Notes under the pieces: model-generated
What the model was told of the DNA's origin: nothing
The model's input: only the letters and a program-made list of their open reading frames with translations
The model's database searches: none
Assembly (NCBI GenBank): GCA_963716585.1
Contig: CAVQTN010000005.1
Coordinates: forward strand, 62,001-126,000
DNA from: JAICUY01 sp963716585
GTDB lineage: Bacteria > Chloroflexota > Limnocylindria > QHBO01
Length of the DNA: 64,000 nt
Direction: 5' to 3'
Shown: positions 44,063 through 55,539 of the stretch, one piece after another
Numbering within the stretch: position 1 is the first letter of the stretch
Layout: every line of letters starts with the position of its first letter
Position numbers and translations under genes: made by a program

Positions 44063-45406
44063 ATGGCCTACTCCCCGCATACCGATGCCGATCGCGAGCG
44101 GATGCTCGGGGCGATCGGTGTGGCGTCGGTCGACGACCTGTTCGCCGACATTCCCGCGGCGGTCCGGCCGACGAGCTTCGAGCTGCCTGCGCCGATGGTC
44201 GAGCAGGAGGTCCGCGCCGAGCTGGCGCGCCTGGCGGGCCTGAACCGCGTTCCCCACGTCAGCTTCCTGGGAGCCGGGGCGTATCGGCACCTGATTCCGG
44301 CGGTGGTCTGGGAGGTCATCGGCCGCAGCGAGTTCTCGACCTCCTACACGCCGTACCAGCCGGAGGTCAGCCAGGGCACGCTGCAGAGCATCTACGAGTT
44401 CCAGTCGCTGATCTGCGAGTTGACCGGCATGGAGGTCGCGACGGCCAGTCACTACGACGGCGCGACCGCCACGGCGGAGGCGGCGCTGATGGCCTGCCGG
44501 CTGACCGGGCGCCACCGGATCGCCGTCTCGACCGCCGTGAATCCGCAGGTCCGCCGCGTCCTGGCAACCTACTGCTCCGGGCCCGGCATCGAGCTGGTCG
44601 AGGTGCCGGCCGACCTGGCCGATGGCGGCAGCGGCCTGACGCCGGTCGACCGTGCCGCCGGCATCCTGGGCGACGGGGTCGCCTGCCTCGTCGCACAGCA
44701 GCCGAACTTCTTCGGCGGCCTTGAGCCGATGCGCGAGCTGGCCGACGCAGCGCATGCCGTGGGCGCACAGCTGGTCGCAATCGTCGAGCCGGTCTCGCTG
44801 GCGCTGCTCGAGCCACCCGGCGACTACGGCGCCGACCTGGTCGCCGCCGAGGGCCAGCCGCTCGGCATTCCGCTGTCGTACGGCGGCCCCTACGTCGGCC
44901 TGATGGCCGCTCCGATGAGCGCCGTGCGGCAGATGCCCGGCCGGCTGGTCGGGGCCACGCATGACGTCGAGGGGCGGCGCGGCTACGTGCTGACGCTCCA
45001 GGCGCGCGAGCAGCACATTCGCCGCGAGAAGGCGGCGTCGAACATCTGCACCAACCAGGCCCTCTGCGCACTGGCGGCGACCGCCTACCTGTCGGCAGTC
45101 GGCCCGCAGGGCCTGCGCGAGGTGGCCGAGCTGTCGACCGTCCAGGCTCGCCATGCCGTGGCGGCCATCGACGATGCCGGGCTCGGCGAGCGACGCTTCT
45201 CCGCGCCCTATTTCAGCGAGGCCGCGATCCGCATCCCGGACGCCGGTCGCCGGCACGCGGCGCTGCTCGAGCAGGGGATCGTGGCCGGCCATCCGGTGTG
45301 GGGCGACTATCCCGAGCTCGCCGACACGCTGCTGCTGGCCGCCACGGAGCTGACCACCGACGAGCAGATAGCGCGGCTGGTCGCCGCGCTGCAGGCCACC
45401 CGATGA
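44063..45406 (+). CDS. gcvPA: Glycine dehydrogenase (decarboxylating) subunit 1
   Basis: With gcvPB this forms the two-chain P protein that decarboxylates glycine. The 447-residue product has YSPHTDADRERMLGAIGV and FLGAGAYRHLIPAVV at the N-terminus, YTPYQPEVSQGTLQSIYEFQS and EKAASNICTNQALCALAA toward the end. It lacks the PLP Lys, which is in subunit 2, as is normal for the split form. Stop overlaps gcvPB as ATGA. Confidence 0.95.
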   Translation: MAYSPHTDADRERMLGAIGVASVDDLFADIPAAVRPTSFELPAPMVEQEVRAELARLAGLNRVPHVSFLGAGAYRHLIPAVVWEVIGRSEFSTSYTPYQPEVSQGTLQSIYEFQSLICELTGMEVATASHYDGATATAEAALMACRLTGRHRIAVSTAVNPQVRRVLATYCSGPGIELVEVPADLADGGSGLTPVDRAAGILGDGVACLVAQQPNFFGGLEPMRELADAAHAVGAQLVAIVEPVSLALLEPPGDYGADLVAAEGQPLGIPLSYGGPYVGLMAAPMSAVRQMPGRLVGATHDVEGRRGYVLTLQAREQHIRREKAASNICTNQALCALAATAYLSAVGPQGLREVAELSTVQARHAVAAIDDAGLGERRFSAPYFSEAAIRIPDAGRRHAALLEQGIVAGHPVWGDYPELADTLLLAATELTTDEQIARLVAALQATR

Positions 45407-47025
45407 GCATCGCCGAGCGGCCGTCGGCGACCGGCGATGCCAGTGGCCGGGGAGCGGCCTTCCATTCGCCCGAGGGCGGCGAGGAGCTGCGCGTCGTGGA
45501 GCCGCTCATCTTCGATGCATCGCGCCCCGGCCGGCGCGCCGTGCGATTCCCGGCGGCATCGGATGTCGCGCTGCAGGCCGGCGAGCGACAGCCGCCGCTG
45601 CCGGCCGCCGTGCGCCGCGCATCCGCGCCTCGGCTGCCGGAGGTCAGCGAGCTGGATCTGCTGCGCCACTTCAACCGGCTGGCGCACCTCAACTACGCGA
45701 TCGACCTGAACTTCTATCCGCTCGGCTCCTGCACGATGAAGTACAACCCCAAGGTCAACGAGTGGGCCGCCCGCCTGCCCGGCCTCGCCGAGTCCCACCC
45801 GCTCGATCCCGATGTGCTGGCGCAGGGCAGCCTGGCGGTCGAATGGCTGCTGGCCGAGCTGCTGAAGGAGATCAGTGGCTTCGCAGCCGTCAGCCTCCAG
45901 CCCGCCGCCGGGGCGCAGGGTGAGCTGACCGGGCTGCTCATGGCGCGCGCCTACCATCGGTCACGCGGGGAGGGCGAGCAGCGCAGCAAGGTGCTGGTGC
46001 CCGACAGCGCGCATGGCACCAACCCCGCGAGCGCCAGCATGGTCGGCTACCGGACGGTCACCATCCCGTCGAACGAGCGCGGCGGGATCGACCTTTCCGC
46101 GCTGCGTGCCGCGCTCGGCCCGGACGTGGCCGCGCTGATGATCACCAACCCGAGCACGCTGGGCATCTTCGAGGACCAGATCGACCAGGTCGTCGAGGCC
46201 GTGAAGGGCGCAGGAGCGATCGCCTACATGGACGGCGCCAACCTGAACGCCATCCTTGGCCGCTTCCGGCCCGGCGAGGCCGGCTTCGACGTCATGCATT
46301 TCAACCTCCACAAGACCTTCAGCACCCCGCACGGCGGCGGGGGACCGGGTGCCGGGCCGGTGGGCGTCAGCGAGCGCCTCGCGCCCTTCCTGCCGGTGCC
46401 GCTGCCGACGCTGATCGAGGGCGATCCGGACGAGGTGCGGCGCGAGGCATGGGCCGGGCGCTCGACACCCGGTGCGCGCTTCGCGCTCGACTGGGACCGG
46501 CCGCAGAGCATCGGCAAGGTGCGCATGTACACCGGCAACTTCGGCATGTTTGCGCGGGCATACACCTACATCCGCAGCAACGGCGGCGCGGGCCTGCGCG
46601 AGATCAGCGATGACGCGGTGCTCGCCGCGAACTACCTGCGCGTCGGACTGGCCGATGCGTACGACCTGCCCTATGACCGCATCTGCAAGCATGAGGTCGT
46701 CTTCTCCGGGCGGCGGCAGAAGCGGCAGCACGGTGTCACCACCCTCGACATCGCCAAGGCGATCCTGGATGCCGGGATCCATCCGCCGACGATCTACTTC
46801 CCGCTGATCGTCGAGGAGGCGCTCATGATCGAGCCAACCGAGACCGAGTCGCTCGAGACACTCGACCGCTTCATCGACGTCATGCACGACGTGGCCACGC
46901 GTGCTGCCGAAGATCCGGAATCGGTCAAGCGCAGTCCGGTGAGCACACCGGTCGGCCGCCTCGATGAGGCGAGCGCGGCGCGCCGTCCGGACCTGCGCCA
47001 CCGGTTCGCCGACGCGGCCGACTGA
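45403..47025 (+). CDS. gcvPB: Glycine dehydrogenase (decarboxylating) subunit 2
   Basis: This subunit holds the PLP of the split P protein. The 540-residue product has FYPLGSCTMKYNPKVNEW, the segment SAHGTNPASASMVGY, and the PLP-binding Lys 304 in HFNLHKTFSTPHGGGGPG, followed by YTYIRSNGGAGLREIS and HEVVFSG. ATG 45403 overlaps the gcvPA stop. The dihydrolipoamide dehydrogenase (L protein) is not in the window. Confidence 0.95.
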   Translation: MSIAERPSATGDASGRGAAFHSPEGGEELRVVEPLIFDASRPGRRAVRFPAASDVALQAGERQPPLPAAVRRASAPRLPEVSELDLLRHFNRLAHLNYAIDLNFYPLGSCTMKYNPKVNEWAARLPGLAESHPLDPDVLAQGSLAVEWLLAELLKEISGFAAVSLQPAAGAQGELTGLLMARAYHRSRGEGEQRSKVLVPDSAHGTNPASASMVGYRTVTIPSNERGGIDLSALRAALGPDVAALMITNPSTLGIFEDQIDQVVEAVKGAGAIAYMDGANLNAILGRFRPGEAGFDVMHFNLHKTFSTPHGGGGPGAGPVGVSERLAPFLPVPLPTLIEGDPDEVRREAWAGRSTPGARFALDWDRPQSIGKVRMYTGNFGMFARAYTYIRSNGGAGLREISDDAVLAANYLRVGLADAYDLPYDRICKHEVVFSGRRQKRQHGVTTLDIAKAILDAGIHPPTIYFPLIVEEALMIEPTETESLETLDRFIDVMHDVATRAAEDPESVKRSPVSTPVGRLDEASAARRPDLRHRFADAAD

Positions 47026-47046
47026 ACTCCATGCCGGCTTCCAGCG

Positions 47047-47052
47047 TAGTAT
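47047..47052 (+). promoter_or_regulatory. -10 box (TAGTAT) for the sigma factor gene
   Basis: TAGTAT preceded by CG, 37 nt before ATG 47090. The same hexamer is found before the second ABC operon (55451). Confidence 0.35.
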
Positions 47053-47089
47053 CGATACCGAGCGGCGGTGCGAACACGGGGTGCCAGTG

Positions 47090-47686
47090 ATGAGGACGCA
47101 GCCGGACGGGCTCGTCGAGCGCATGCAGTCGGGTGAGATGGCTGCGTTCGAGGAATTCTTCAATACCTACAAGCGGCCGGTGTACACCACCGCGCTGGCG
47201 ATCACCCGTGATCCGTTCCTGGCTGAGGAGATCCTGCAGGATTGCTTCGTAAAGGCCTATCGCGTCCGGCAGCGCCTGCGACGCGACGTATCACCGCTTC
47301 CGTGGCTGCAGCGGGTCACCACCAACCTGTGCTACAGCCGCCTCTCCCGGCGCAAGCGGACGTTCGCCGAGCCGCTGACGGCGCTGATCACGAACATCGT
47401 CGCGGACCTCACCTCGCGTCCGGACCAGGTGGTCGAGTCGCGCGAGATCGTCGAGGTCCTGCAGCGCGGAATCGACGCGCTGCCGGCCAAGCAGCAGACC
47501 GCCATCATCCTCTACTACCTGCACGGCTACTCGCTGGCGGAGTCGGCGGAGATCGCCGACTGCAACGTCGGCACCATGAAGTCGCGGCTGCACTATGCCC
47601 TCAAGGCGCTCCGATCGCTCCTGCCCGCCGAACGGCGCGCGGGCATGCCGAGCACCGCCAGGCTCGCGACCGATGAGCTGCCGTAA
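47090..47686 (+). CDS. ECF-type RNA polymerase sigma factor
   Basis: An extracytoplasmic-function sigma factor with region 2 (about residues 12-75: FEEFFNTYKRPVYTTALAIT, EEILQDCFVKAYRVRQRL) and region 4 (about 130-180: ALPAKQQTAIILYYLHGYSL, NVGTMKSRLHYALKALR); the linker lacks region 3. Length 198 aa is normal. It overlaps by 14 nt the anti-sigma gene, so the pair are co-regulated. ATG 47090 is used; GTG 47081 is an alternative. Confidence 0.92.
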   Translation: MRTQPDGLVERMQSGEMAAFEEFFNTYKRPVYTTALAITRDPFLAEEILQDCFVKAYRVRQRLRRDVSPLPWLQRVTTNLCYSRLSRRKRTFAEPLTALITNIVADLTSRPDQVVESREIVEVLQRGIDALPAKQQTAIILYYLHGYSLAESAEIADCNVGTMKSRLHYALKALRSLLPAERRAGMPSTARLATDELP

Positions 47687-48242
47687 GGTCGCTCGCGAGC
47701 TGATCGAGCGTTTCCGCTTCGGCCCGCTCGATCGGCGATCGGCACCCCACCTCGAGCACCTCGAGACCTGCGCGCGCTGCCGGGACGAGGTCGGCCTCGA
47801 TCGCGCGTTCGTGCTGCAGCTGCAGCGCGCGCTGCGGGAGCGGATCGGTCACGTCGAGCCGCCCTCCGACGCGTGGTCAATGGTCCGCGCACGCGCCATC
47901 GCCGAAACGTCGGCGCCCGCCGGCTGGCGCGTGTGGCTGCTCGGCTTCGGGCAGGCCCTGCGCGTCGCGGGAGCTGGAGCGGTTGTCGCACTCGTCATCG
48001 TCCTCTCGCGAGCGCAGCTCGAAACGCCGCGGCAGCTCCCGGCGGCGTCGACCCTCGGCCGGATGGGCCACGTGGAGGTGGCCAGCTTCATGCCGCCGGG
48101 CGGCATCATCTGGCCGATGGGAGATCCGTACCAGGCGCCGAAGCCGATCGGGCCGGCCACCGGCCTTGCCCGCTTCTCGCAGCCGGTGGCGCTGGTGGCG
48201 CCGCCGGAGCCGGACGACTCCCTGGTGGGCATGATGCAGTGA
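47673..48242 (+). CDS. Zinc-binding anti-sigma factor (ZAS-type) with one transmembrane helix
   Basis: The N-terminus holds the H-x3-C-x2-C zinc motif (His 29, Cys 33, Cys 36 in HLETCARC) found in anti-sigma factors that hold ECF sigma factors inactive. A helix of hydrophobic residues follows (about 94-112), then a proline-rich extracytoplasmic tail of some 75 residues. The layout (cytosolic ZAS, membrane helix, outer tail) suggests signal input from outside the cell. The zinc motif is complete, so redox or proteolytic release are both possible. Confidence 0.8.
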   Translation: MSCRKVARELIERFRFGPLDRRSAPHLEHLETCARCRDEVGLDRAFVLQLQRALRERIGHVEPPSDAWSMVRARAIAETSAPAGWRVWLLGFGQALRVAGAGAVVALVIVLSRAQLETPRQLPAASTLGRMGHVEVASFMPPGGIIWPMGDPYQAPKPIGPATGLARFSQPVALVAPPEPDDSLVGMMQ

Positions 48243-49009
48243 TCCTTCGCAGGGCCGCCGGGTTGGTGGCCGTCGCGCTCGTCGGCGCGGCTTGCAGCAC
48301 GCCGGTCGTGCCCGCCGCGGTCGCCGTGCCGGCGACGGTCGAGACGGCACGCTTCGAGGTCCCGCCGGCTCCAGGGCCGGTGAAGCCGTTCCGCGGCGCA
48401 TCGACGCAGCAGGTGCAGGTCGTCGACGGCTACGCCACGATGCTCTTCACGATGCGCAACGTCGGTGATGAGCCGGTCACGTTCCTCAACACGTTGTACG
48501 ACTACGAGCCCAAGCAGCTGTACGAGCCGATGGTGCGAATGGAATGGAAGGGCGGCGAGACGGCGCTCGGGACGCGCCAGGGCCGCTTCTTCCCCTCGCC
48601 GGCGGTGTTGCAGCCGGGCCAACAGGCGGTCTACCTGATGGGTGGCACCAAGGTCGATGGCAGTGGACAGATCGGCAGCCTCGACACCCACATCAAATAC
48701 TGCCCGTCGCGCGGCATGAACGACGTGCCGGCGGTCAACCTCGAGGTCAGCGGCCTGACCTGGCAGACTCGCGACGGCGTCACCACCGTGCGCGGCACGG
48801 TTCGCCAGCCGCAGGGCATCGAGCGCTACAGAGCGCCGACCATTGGCGTCGCCTTCTTTGATGCCTCCGGCAACTTTGCCGGCGCGGTGGTCGACAGCTC
48901 GGCTGCAGAGCCGCTGAGTGATGGCCAGCCGCACAGTTTCGAGATCAGCGGGCACGGCGTGCGGGCGGATGCCATCGCCCAGGCCACCGGGTACGCCTGG
49001 ATGCGCTGA
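48239..49009 (+). CDS. Lipoprotein of the sigma/anti-sigma operon
   Basis: The 256-residue product has a lipoprotein signal with VGAAC (lipidated Cys 19) and a beta-rich extracellular part. Residues 50-110 (FTMRNVGDEPVTFLNTLYDYEP) and 170-240 resemble FxLYD-like beta-sandwich repeats with the DxxG and VxFFDASGN patterns. GTG 48239 overlaps the anti-sigma stop, so the three genes form one operon. It may be an extracytoplasmic sensor or effector for the sigma system; that is inference from position. Confidence 0.65.
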   Translation: MILRRAAGLVAVALVGAACSTPVVPAAVAVPATVETARFEVPPAPGPVKPFRGASTQQVQVVDGYATMLFTMRNVGDEPVTFLNTLYDYEPKQLYEPMVRMEWKGGETALGTRQGRFFPSPAVLQPGQQAVYLMGGTKVDGSGQIGSLDTHIKYCPSRGMNDVPAVNLEVSGLTWQTRDGVTTVRGTVRQPQGIERYRAPTIGVAFFDASGNFAGAVVDSSAAEPLSDGQPHSFEISGHGVRADAIAQATGYAWMR

Positions 49010-49406
49010 CCGCGGGCGCGCCGAAAGCGAGACGGCGGTGCCTCGATTGGGTCAGAATCTGAACCCGCCGGCGCTCCGCCGAGTATTGGTTGTACGGAGT
49101 GGAGACTGCGGTGTGCTCCTTGACGCCGTAACCGGAGCCGGAACATCATGTGCGCGCTCTGTCGCCCAGGCCGGGACGCATTCCCGCGCCTACCCCGGTC
49201 CGTGCAGGTTGCCCAGGGGACCTCGAAGTAGCCACCACTGACGCAGATACCGTTGGAGGAGAAGGAGGGCGAACCGCGACCATCGCGACGTCATGAACTC
49301 GACGGTCACCGCGAGCATCGAGGACTCGGGCTCATGGCGGTCAGGCCGCGCCGCACCCATGCGGCGACCTCGCAACATGCCGTGACAACGGCTTCTGGAG
49401 GAATCT
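49010..49406. other. 397-bp intergenic region upstream of the first peptide-binding-protein gene
   Basis: No gene is seen. It should contain the promoter of the first ABC operon. TTGACG at 49120-49125 is a possible -35 element, but no good -10 follows at standard spacing. Near 49055 GGGTCAGAATCTGAACCC is a near-palindrome that could be an operator. Confidence 0.4.
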
Positions 49407-51104
49407 ATGTGGAATAAGCGACTCCTTGGAGTCACGATGGTCCTGAGCCTGGTGCTCGCGGCCTGCGGCGGAGGCAATACCTCCCCCAGCCCAAGCGCCG
49501 GCGGCTCGCAGGTGCCGTCCGCGACGGTAGCACCGACGGGCGGGACATTTACGCTCGGCACCACGACCGAGCCGGCGAGCTTGGATCCCAACCTCGCCAC
49601 CGACAGCGGCTCAATTCTGGTCCTGAACTCGATTCAGCGGCCGCTGCTGTGGTACGACCCGAAGACGCTCGAGGCGATCCCGCAGGGTGGCCTCGCTGAC
49701 AGCTTCACGGTCAGTCCCGACGGAACCAAGATCACCTACACGCTGAAGGACGGCATCAAGTACAGCGACGGCACCGACATCGTTGCCGACGACTTCGTCC
49801 GCAGCTTCAAGCGCCTCATTGACCCGCACACGGCCTCCGACTATGCCTACATCGTCGGTGACATCAAGGGTGCCTCGGACCTCCTTGGCCTGGTTCCGGC
49901 CGAGGGCAAGAAGTTCGACGACGCCGCCATCACCAAGGCCCTGGACACGTTCGGCGTGAGCGCTCCGGATCCGAAGACGGTGGTCATCGACCTGGCCGGC
50001 CCGGCGACCTACTTCCCGTTCGTCACCACCATGTGGCTGACCTCGCCGCTCAAGGCGGGCTGGACGGACCTCAAGGACTACACCGAGGCGGCGAACTACA
50101 TCTCCAGCGGCCCGTTCCTCCTGAAGGACTGGCAGCACAGCGCGAGCCTGACCCTGACCCCGAACCCGAACTGGGTCGGTGGCGACAAGCCGAAGGTCGA
50201 CGAGATCGATATCACGATCTTCAAGGACCCGGATGCCGAGTTCGCTGCCTACCAGGCGGGCGAGATTGACATGGCCCCGGTCCCGCAGGCCAACACCGCG
50301 CAGATGCGCGCTGAGAAGCCGGACGAGATCCTCCAGGGCGACACCCTGGCGACCTACTATCTCGGCTTCGACCTGAAGGACAAGAACGGCCAGGTCTACA
50401 AGAGCAAGGCACTGCGCCACGCCCTCTCCGAGTCGATCGACCGGCAGAAGCTGATCGATACGGTTCGCCAGGGTGTCGGCACACCGGCCACCAGCATGGT
50501 TCCGAAGGGCATGCCGGGCAACCAGCCCGACATCGGCCTGCCGTTCGACGCGACGAAGGCCAAGGCGGATCTGAAGACGGCCATGACCGAGCTCGGCGTG
50601 AGCGACGTCAAGGACATCCCGATCGAGCTCGGCTTCAACTCCGACTCCGGGCACGAGCAGATCATGGAGTTCATCCAGGCGCAGTGGAAGGACAATCTCG
50701 GCATCACCGCCAAGCTGACGGGAGTCGAGTGGAATACGTACCTCGAGCAGCTGAGCAAGGACCCGTACACGGTCTTCCGGCTCGGTTGGTCGGCGGACTA
50801 CCCGCACCCGCAGAACTTCCTGAGCCTGCTCACCTGCGACTCGGGGAACAACGACTCCGGGTACTGCAACAAGGATTACGACGCGCTCCTCAAGAAGGCC
50901 GCCGCTGATCCTGATTTCGACTCGCAGATCGCGACCTACAACCAGGCGCAGGAGCTGCTGGTCGATGATGCACCGGTGATCTTCATTTACTGGTACGGCC
51001 GCTTCACCGCGGTCAAGCCAACCGTGACGCTGGTCAGCACCGGCCTGGACAGCACGACCGGCATGACGTTCCCGGAGGCGATCACGGTCGCGCCCGCTTC
51101 CTGA
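49407..51104 (+). CDS. ABC transporter oligopeptide-type substrate-binding lipoprotein (operon 1)
   Basis: A family 5 (OppA/DppA-like) solute-binding protein held to the membrane by a lipid at Cys 20 (LVLAAC). The 565-residue product has FTLGTTTEPASLDPNLATDSGS at the start of the mature domain, TYTLKDGIKYSDGTDIVADDFV (the family signature), SGPFLLKDWQ and LGFDLKDKNG. Substrate is unknown; oligopeptides or nickel-type cargo are both within the family. ATG 49407 has a strong GGAGGAA. A 14-bp hairpin lies between it and the permease genes. Confidence 0.9.
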   Translation: MWNKRLLGVTMVLSLVLAACGGGNTSPSPSAGGSQVPSATVAPTGGTFTLGTTTEPASLDPNLATDSGSILVLNSIQRPLLWYDPKTLEAIPQGGLADSFTVSPDGTKITYTLKDGIKYSDGTDIVADDFVRSFKRLIDPHTASDYAYIVGDIKGASDLLGLVPAEGKKFDDAAITKALDTFGVSAPDPKTVVIDLAGPATYFPFVTTMWLTSPLKAGWTDLKDYTEAANYISSGPFLLKDWQHSASLTLTPNPNWVGGDKPKVDEIDITIFKDPDAEFAAYQAGEIDMAPVPQANTAQMRAEKPDEILQGDTLATYYLGFDLKDKNGQVYKSKALRHALSESIDRQKLIDTVRQGVGTPATSMVPKGMPGNQPDIGLPFDATKAKADLKTAMTELGVSDVKDIPIELGFNSDSGHEQIMEFIQAQWKDNLGITAKLTGVEWNTYLEQLSKDPYTVFRLGWSADYPHPQNFLSLLTCDSGNNDSGYCNKDYDALLKKAAADPDFDSQIATYNQAQELLVDDAPVIFIYWYGRFTAVKPTVTLVSTGLDSTTGMTFPEAITVAPAS

Positions 51105-51132
51105 GCGTGGCGATCGTCTGACGCATCAACCA

Positions 51133-51164
51133 GTCGGGTGGACCGGTCCGCCGGTCCACCCGAC
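51133..51164 (+). terminator. Strong hairpin after binding-protein gene 1
   Basis: GTCGGGTGGACCGG - TCCG - CCGGTCCACCCGAC, a perfect 14-bp stem with a 4-nt loop. No T-run follows. It likely stabilises or terminates the upstream mRNA so that binding protein is made in excess of permease. Confidence 0.6.
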
Positions 51165-51216
51165 GGCCGCGCATCCAGGGCTCGCGCCCGGGGTTCGCGG
51201 CCGTCGCCGACTGCAC

Positions 51217-51222
51217 TACACT
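51217..51222 (+). promoter_or_regulatory. -10 box (TACACT) for permease genes of operon 1
   Basis: TACACT 47 nt before ATG 51269, after the hairpin, suggesting separate low-level transcription of the permease and ATPase genes. Confidence 0.35.
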
Positions 51223-51268
51223 CTCCCGAATCCGCACACCGCCGTAGAGGAAGATCCGGAGCCGACAG

Positions 51269-52198
51269 ATGGTTGCCTACGTCATTCGCCGCGTGCTTTG
51301 GCTCATCCCGGTGCTGCTGGTGGTGACGGCCATCACCTTTGCCCTCATGCATGCCGCTCCCGGCGGGCCGTTCGATTCGGCAGGGCCCGGTGGACGGCGC
51401 GTGCCGGAGGTGATCAAGCGCAACCTCGAGGCGCAGTACGGCCTGAATGAGCCAATCCCGGTCCAGTACGTGCGCTGGGTCGGCAACCTGCTGGTCGGCG
51501 ACTTCGGCCCGTCCTACAGCTACCGCAACCGGACCGTCAACGACATCGTGATGCAGGGCCTGCCGGCGTCGGTCCAGCTGGGCAGCATGGCCTTCCTGCT
51601 GTCGGTCATCGTCGGCGTGCCGTTGGGGGTGATCGCCGCGTTACGCCAGAACAAGCTGCCCGACTACGTGGCCACGACGGTGTCGGTCATCGGCGTGGCG
51701 ACGCCGAGCTTCATCATCTCGGTCTTCCTGCAGCTCATCTTTGCGGTCAACCTCGGCTGGTTCCCCACCGGGGGGTGGCGCGGCCCGGAGTACTGGGTCC
51801 TGCCCACCATCGCGCTATCCGGCTTCGCCATCGCCAGCATCGCCCGCTACACGCGCGCCTCGATGCTCGAAGTGACGCGCCGCGACTACGTGCGTACGGC
51901 ACAGAGCAAGGGCCTCAAGGAGCGGAGCATCGTCGTCATCCACATGATCCGCAACGCGTTGATCCCGGTGATCACCATCCTGGGTCCGATCTTCGCCTTC
52001 CTGATCACGGGCTCGCTGATCATCGAGACGATCTTCACGGTACCGGGCATCGGCGCCTTCTACATCACGTCGATCGGCAGCCGTGACTACGGCCTGATCA
52101 TGGCGCTGACGGTCCTGTTCGCCGTGACGATCGCGGTGATGAACCTGGTCGTCGACGTGGCGTACGCCTACATCGACCCCCGCATCCGCTACAGCTAG
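51269..52198 (+). CDS. ABC peptide-type permease, OppB-like (operon 1)
   Basis: One half of the transmembrane pore. The 309-residue product begins with IRRVLWLIPVLLVVTAITFALMHAAPGGPFD, contains the OppB amino-terminal extracellular loop, six membrane helices, and the EAA-loop SKGLKERSIVVIHMIRNALIP that contacts the ATPase. ATG 51269 follows CCGGAG. It pairs with the OppC-like gene downstream. Confidence 0.92.
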   Translation: MVAYVIRRVLWLIPVLLVVTAITFALMHAAPGGPFDSAGPGGRRVPEVIKRNLEAQYGLNEPIPVQYVRWVGNLLVGDFGPSYSYRNRTVNDIVMQGLPASVQLGSMAFLLSVIVGVPLGVIAALRQNKLPDYVATTVSVIGVATPSFIISVFLQLIFAVNLGWFPTGGWRGPEYWVLPTIALSGFAIASIARYTRASMLEVTRRDYVRTAQSKGLKERSIVVIHMIRNALIPVITILGPIFAFLITGSLIIETIFTVPGIGAFYITSIGSRDYGLIMALTVLFAVTIAVMNLVVDVAYAYIDPRIRYS

Positions 52199-52277
52199 GA
52201 GCAGCACATGGCCACCCGCACGGAAGCGCTCGAAGCTCCGGCGATCCAAGCGCAGAAGCCGACCAGCCTGTGGCGCG

Positions 52278-53153
52278 ATGCGTTCGGCCGGCTTGGTCCG
52301 CAATCGGCTGGCGATCGTCGGCGGCTTCCTCGTCCTGGCGCTGATCGTGCTCGGCATCTTCGGCCCGTATATCGCCCCGTACGCCTACGACAAGCAGTAC
52401 ATCGACCTGGTCCAGGCGCATGGGAACCTGCCGCTTTCCCCGGGCGTCGAGGGCAGGGTCCTGGGCACCGACCTGTTCGGTCGTGACCTGATGAGCCGGC
52501 TGCTGGACGGCGCGCGGATCAGCCTCAGCGTCGCGGTCGTGGTCCAGTTCGTGGTCCTCTTCATCGGCGTACCGATCGGTGCGGTCGCCGGCTGGTTCGG
52601 CGGACGGATCGACACGTACCTCATGCGCTTCACCGACGTCATCTATGCCTTCCCCGACCTGCTGCTCATCATCCTGATGACCGTCACCCTGCGCGATACG
52701 GCCTTCGGCAAGGCGCTCGACGGGCTGCTGCTGGTGTACGTCGCCATCGGGCTGGTGGCCTGGGTGACGATGGCTCGCCTGGTGCGCGGCCAGCTGCTCA
52801 GCCTCAAGGAGACCGAGTACGTCGAGGCCGCGCGGGCCATCGGCGTGTCCGACCGGCGGATCGTGATCCGGCACCTGCTGCCCAACGCCATCGGACCGGT
52901 GATCGTGGCCGTCACGCTCGGCATCCCCGGAGCGATCCTGACCGAGGCGACCCTGTCGTTCATCGGCATCGGCGTCAATCCTCCGCGCGCCTCGTGGGGC
53001 AAGCTGATCTTCGACGGGAAGACCTGGATGGGCACCGAGCCGCACCTGGTCATCTTCCCGGCCATCGCCATCGCCCTGACCCTGCTCAGCTTCACCTGGC
53101 TGGGCGACGGCCTGCGCGATGCCCTCGACCCGAAGCTCAAGGGGAAGCAGTAA
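52278..53153 (+). CDS. ABC peptide-type permease, OppC-like (operon 1), probable one-base frameshift at the N-terminus
   Basis: This is the second pore subunit with EAA loop AARAIGVSDRRIVIRHLLPNAIG and five or six helices. The longest intact frame starts at ATG 52278 (291 aa). However, ATG 52208 has a proper Shine-Dalgarno (AGGAGC) after the oppB stop and encodes MATRTEALEAPAIQ..., an ordinary OppC cytoplasmic tail that joins the main frame if one base near 52293 (CTTGG instead of CTGG) is extra. I annotate the intact part and treat the upstream piece as frameshifted. Confidence 0.85.
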   Translation: MRSAGLVRNRLAIVGGFLVLALIVLGIFGPYIAPYAYDKQYIDLVQAHGNLPLSPGVEGRVLGTDLFGRDLMSRLLDGARISLSVAVVVQFVVLFIGVPIGAVAGWFGGRIDTYLMRFTDVIYAFPDLLLIILMTVTLRDTAFGKALDGLLLVYVAIGLVAWVTMARLVRGQLLSLKETEYVEAARAIGVSDRRIVIRHLLPNAIGPVIVAVTLGIPGAILTEATLSFIGIGVNPPRASWGKLIFDGKTWMGTEPHLVIFPAIAIALTLLSFTWLGDGLRDALDPKLKGKQ

Positions 53154-53154
53154 C

Positions 53155-55445
<2,291 letters not shown>

Positions 55446-55450
55446 GCCGG

Positions 55451-55456
55451 TAGTAT
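55451..55456 (+). promoter_or_regulatory. -10 box (TAGTAT) for the second ABC operon
   Basis: TAGTAT inside CCGGTAGTATCCGGTAG, 84 nt before the binding-protein start. Same hexamer as before the sigma gene at 47047. Confidence 0.4.
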
Positions 55457-55539
55457 CCGGTAGCCATACACGCCAGCCGGCACGCCGTCATCGGTCAGGC
55501 GGACAAGCCAGGATGAGCGACCAGTTCGGAGGAGAACAG

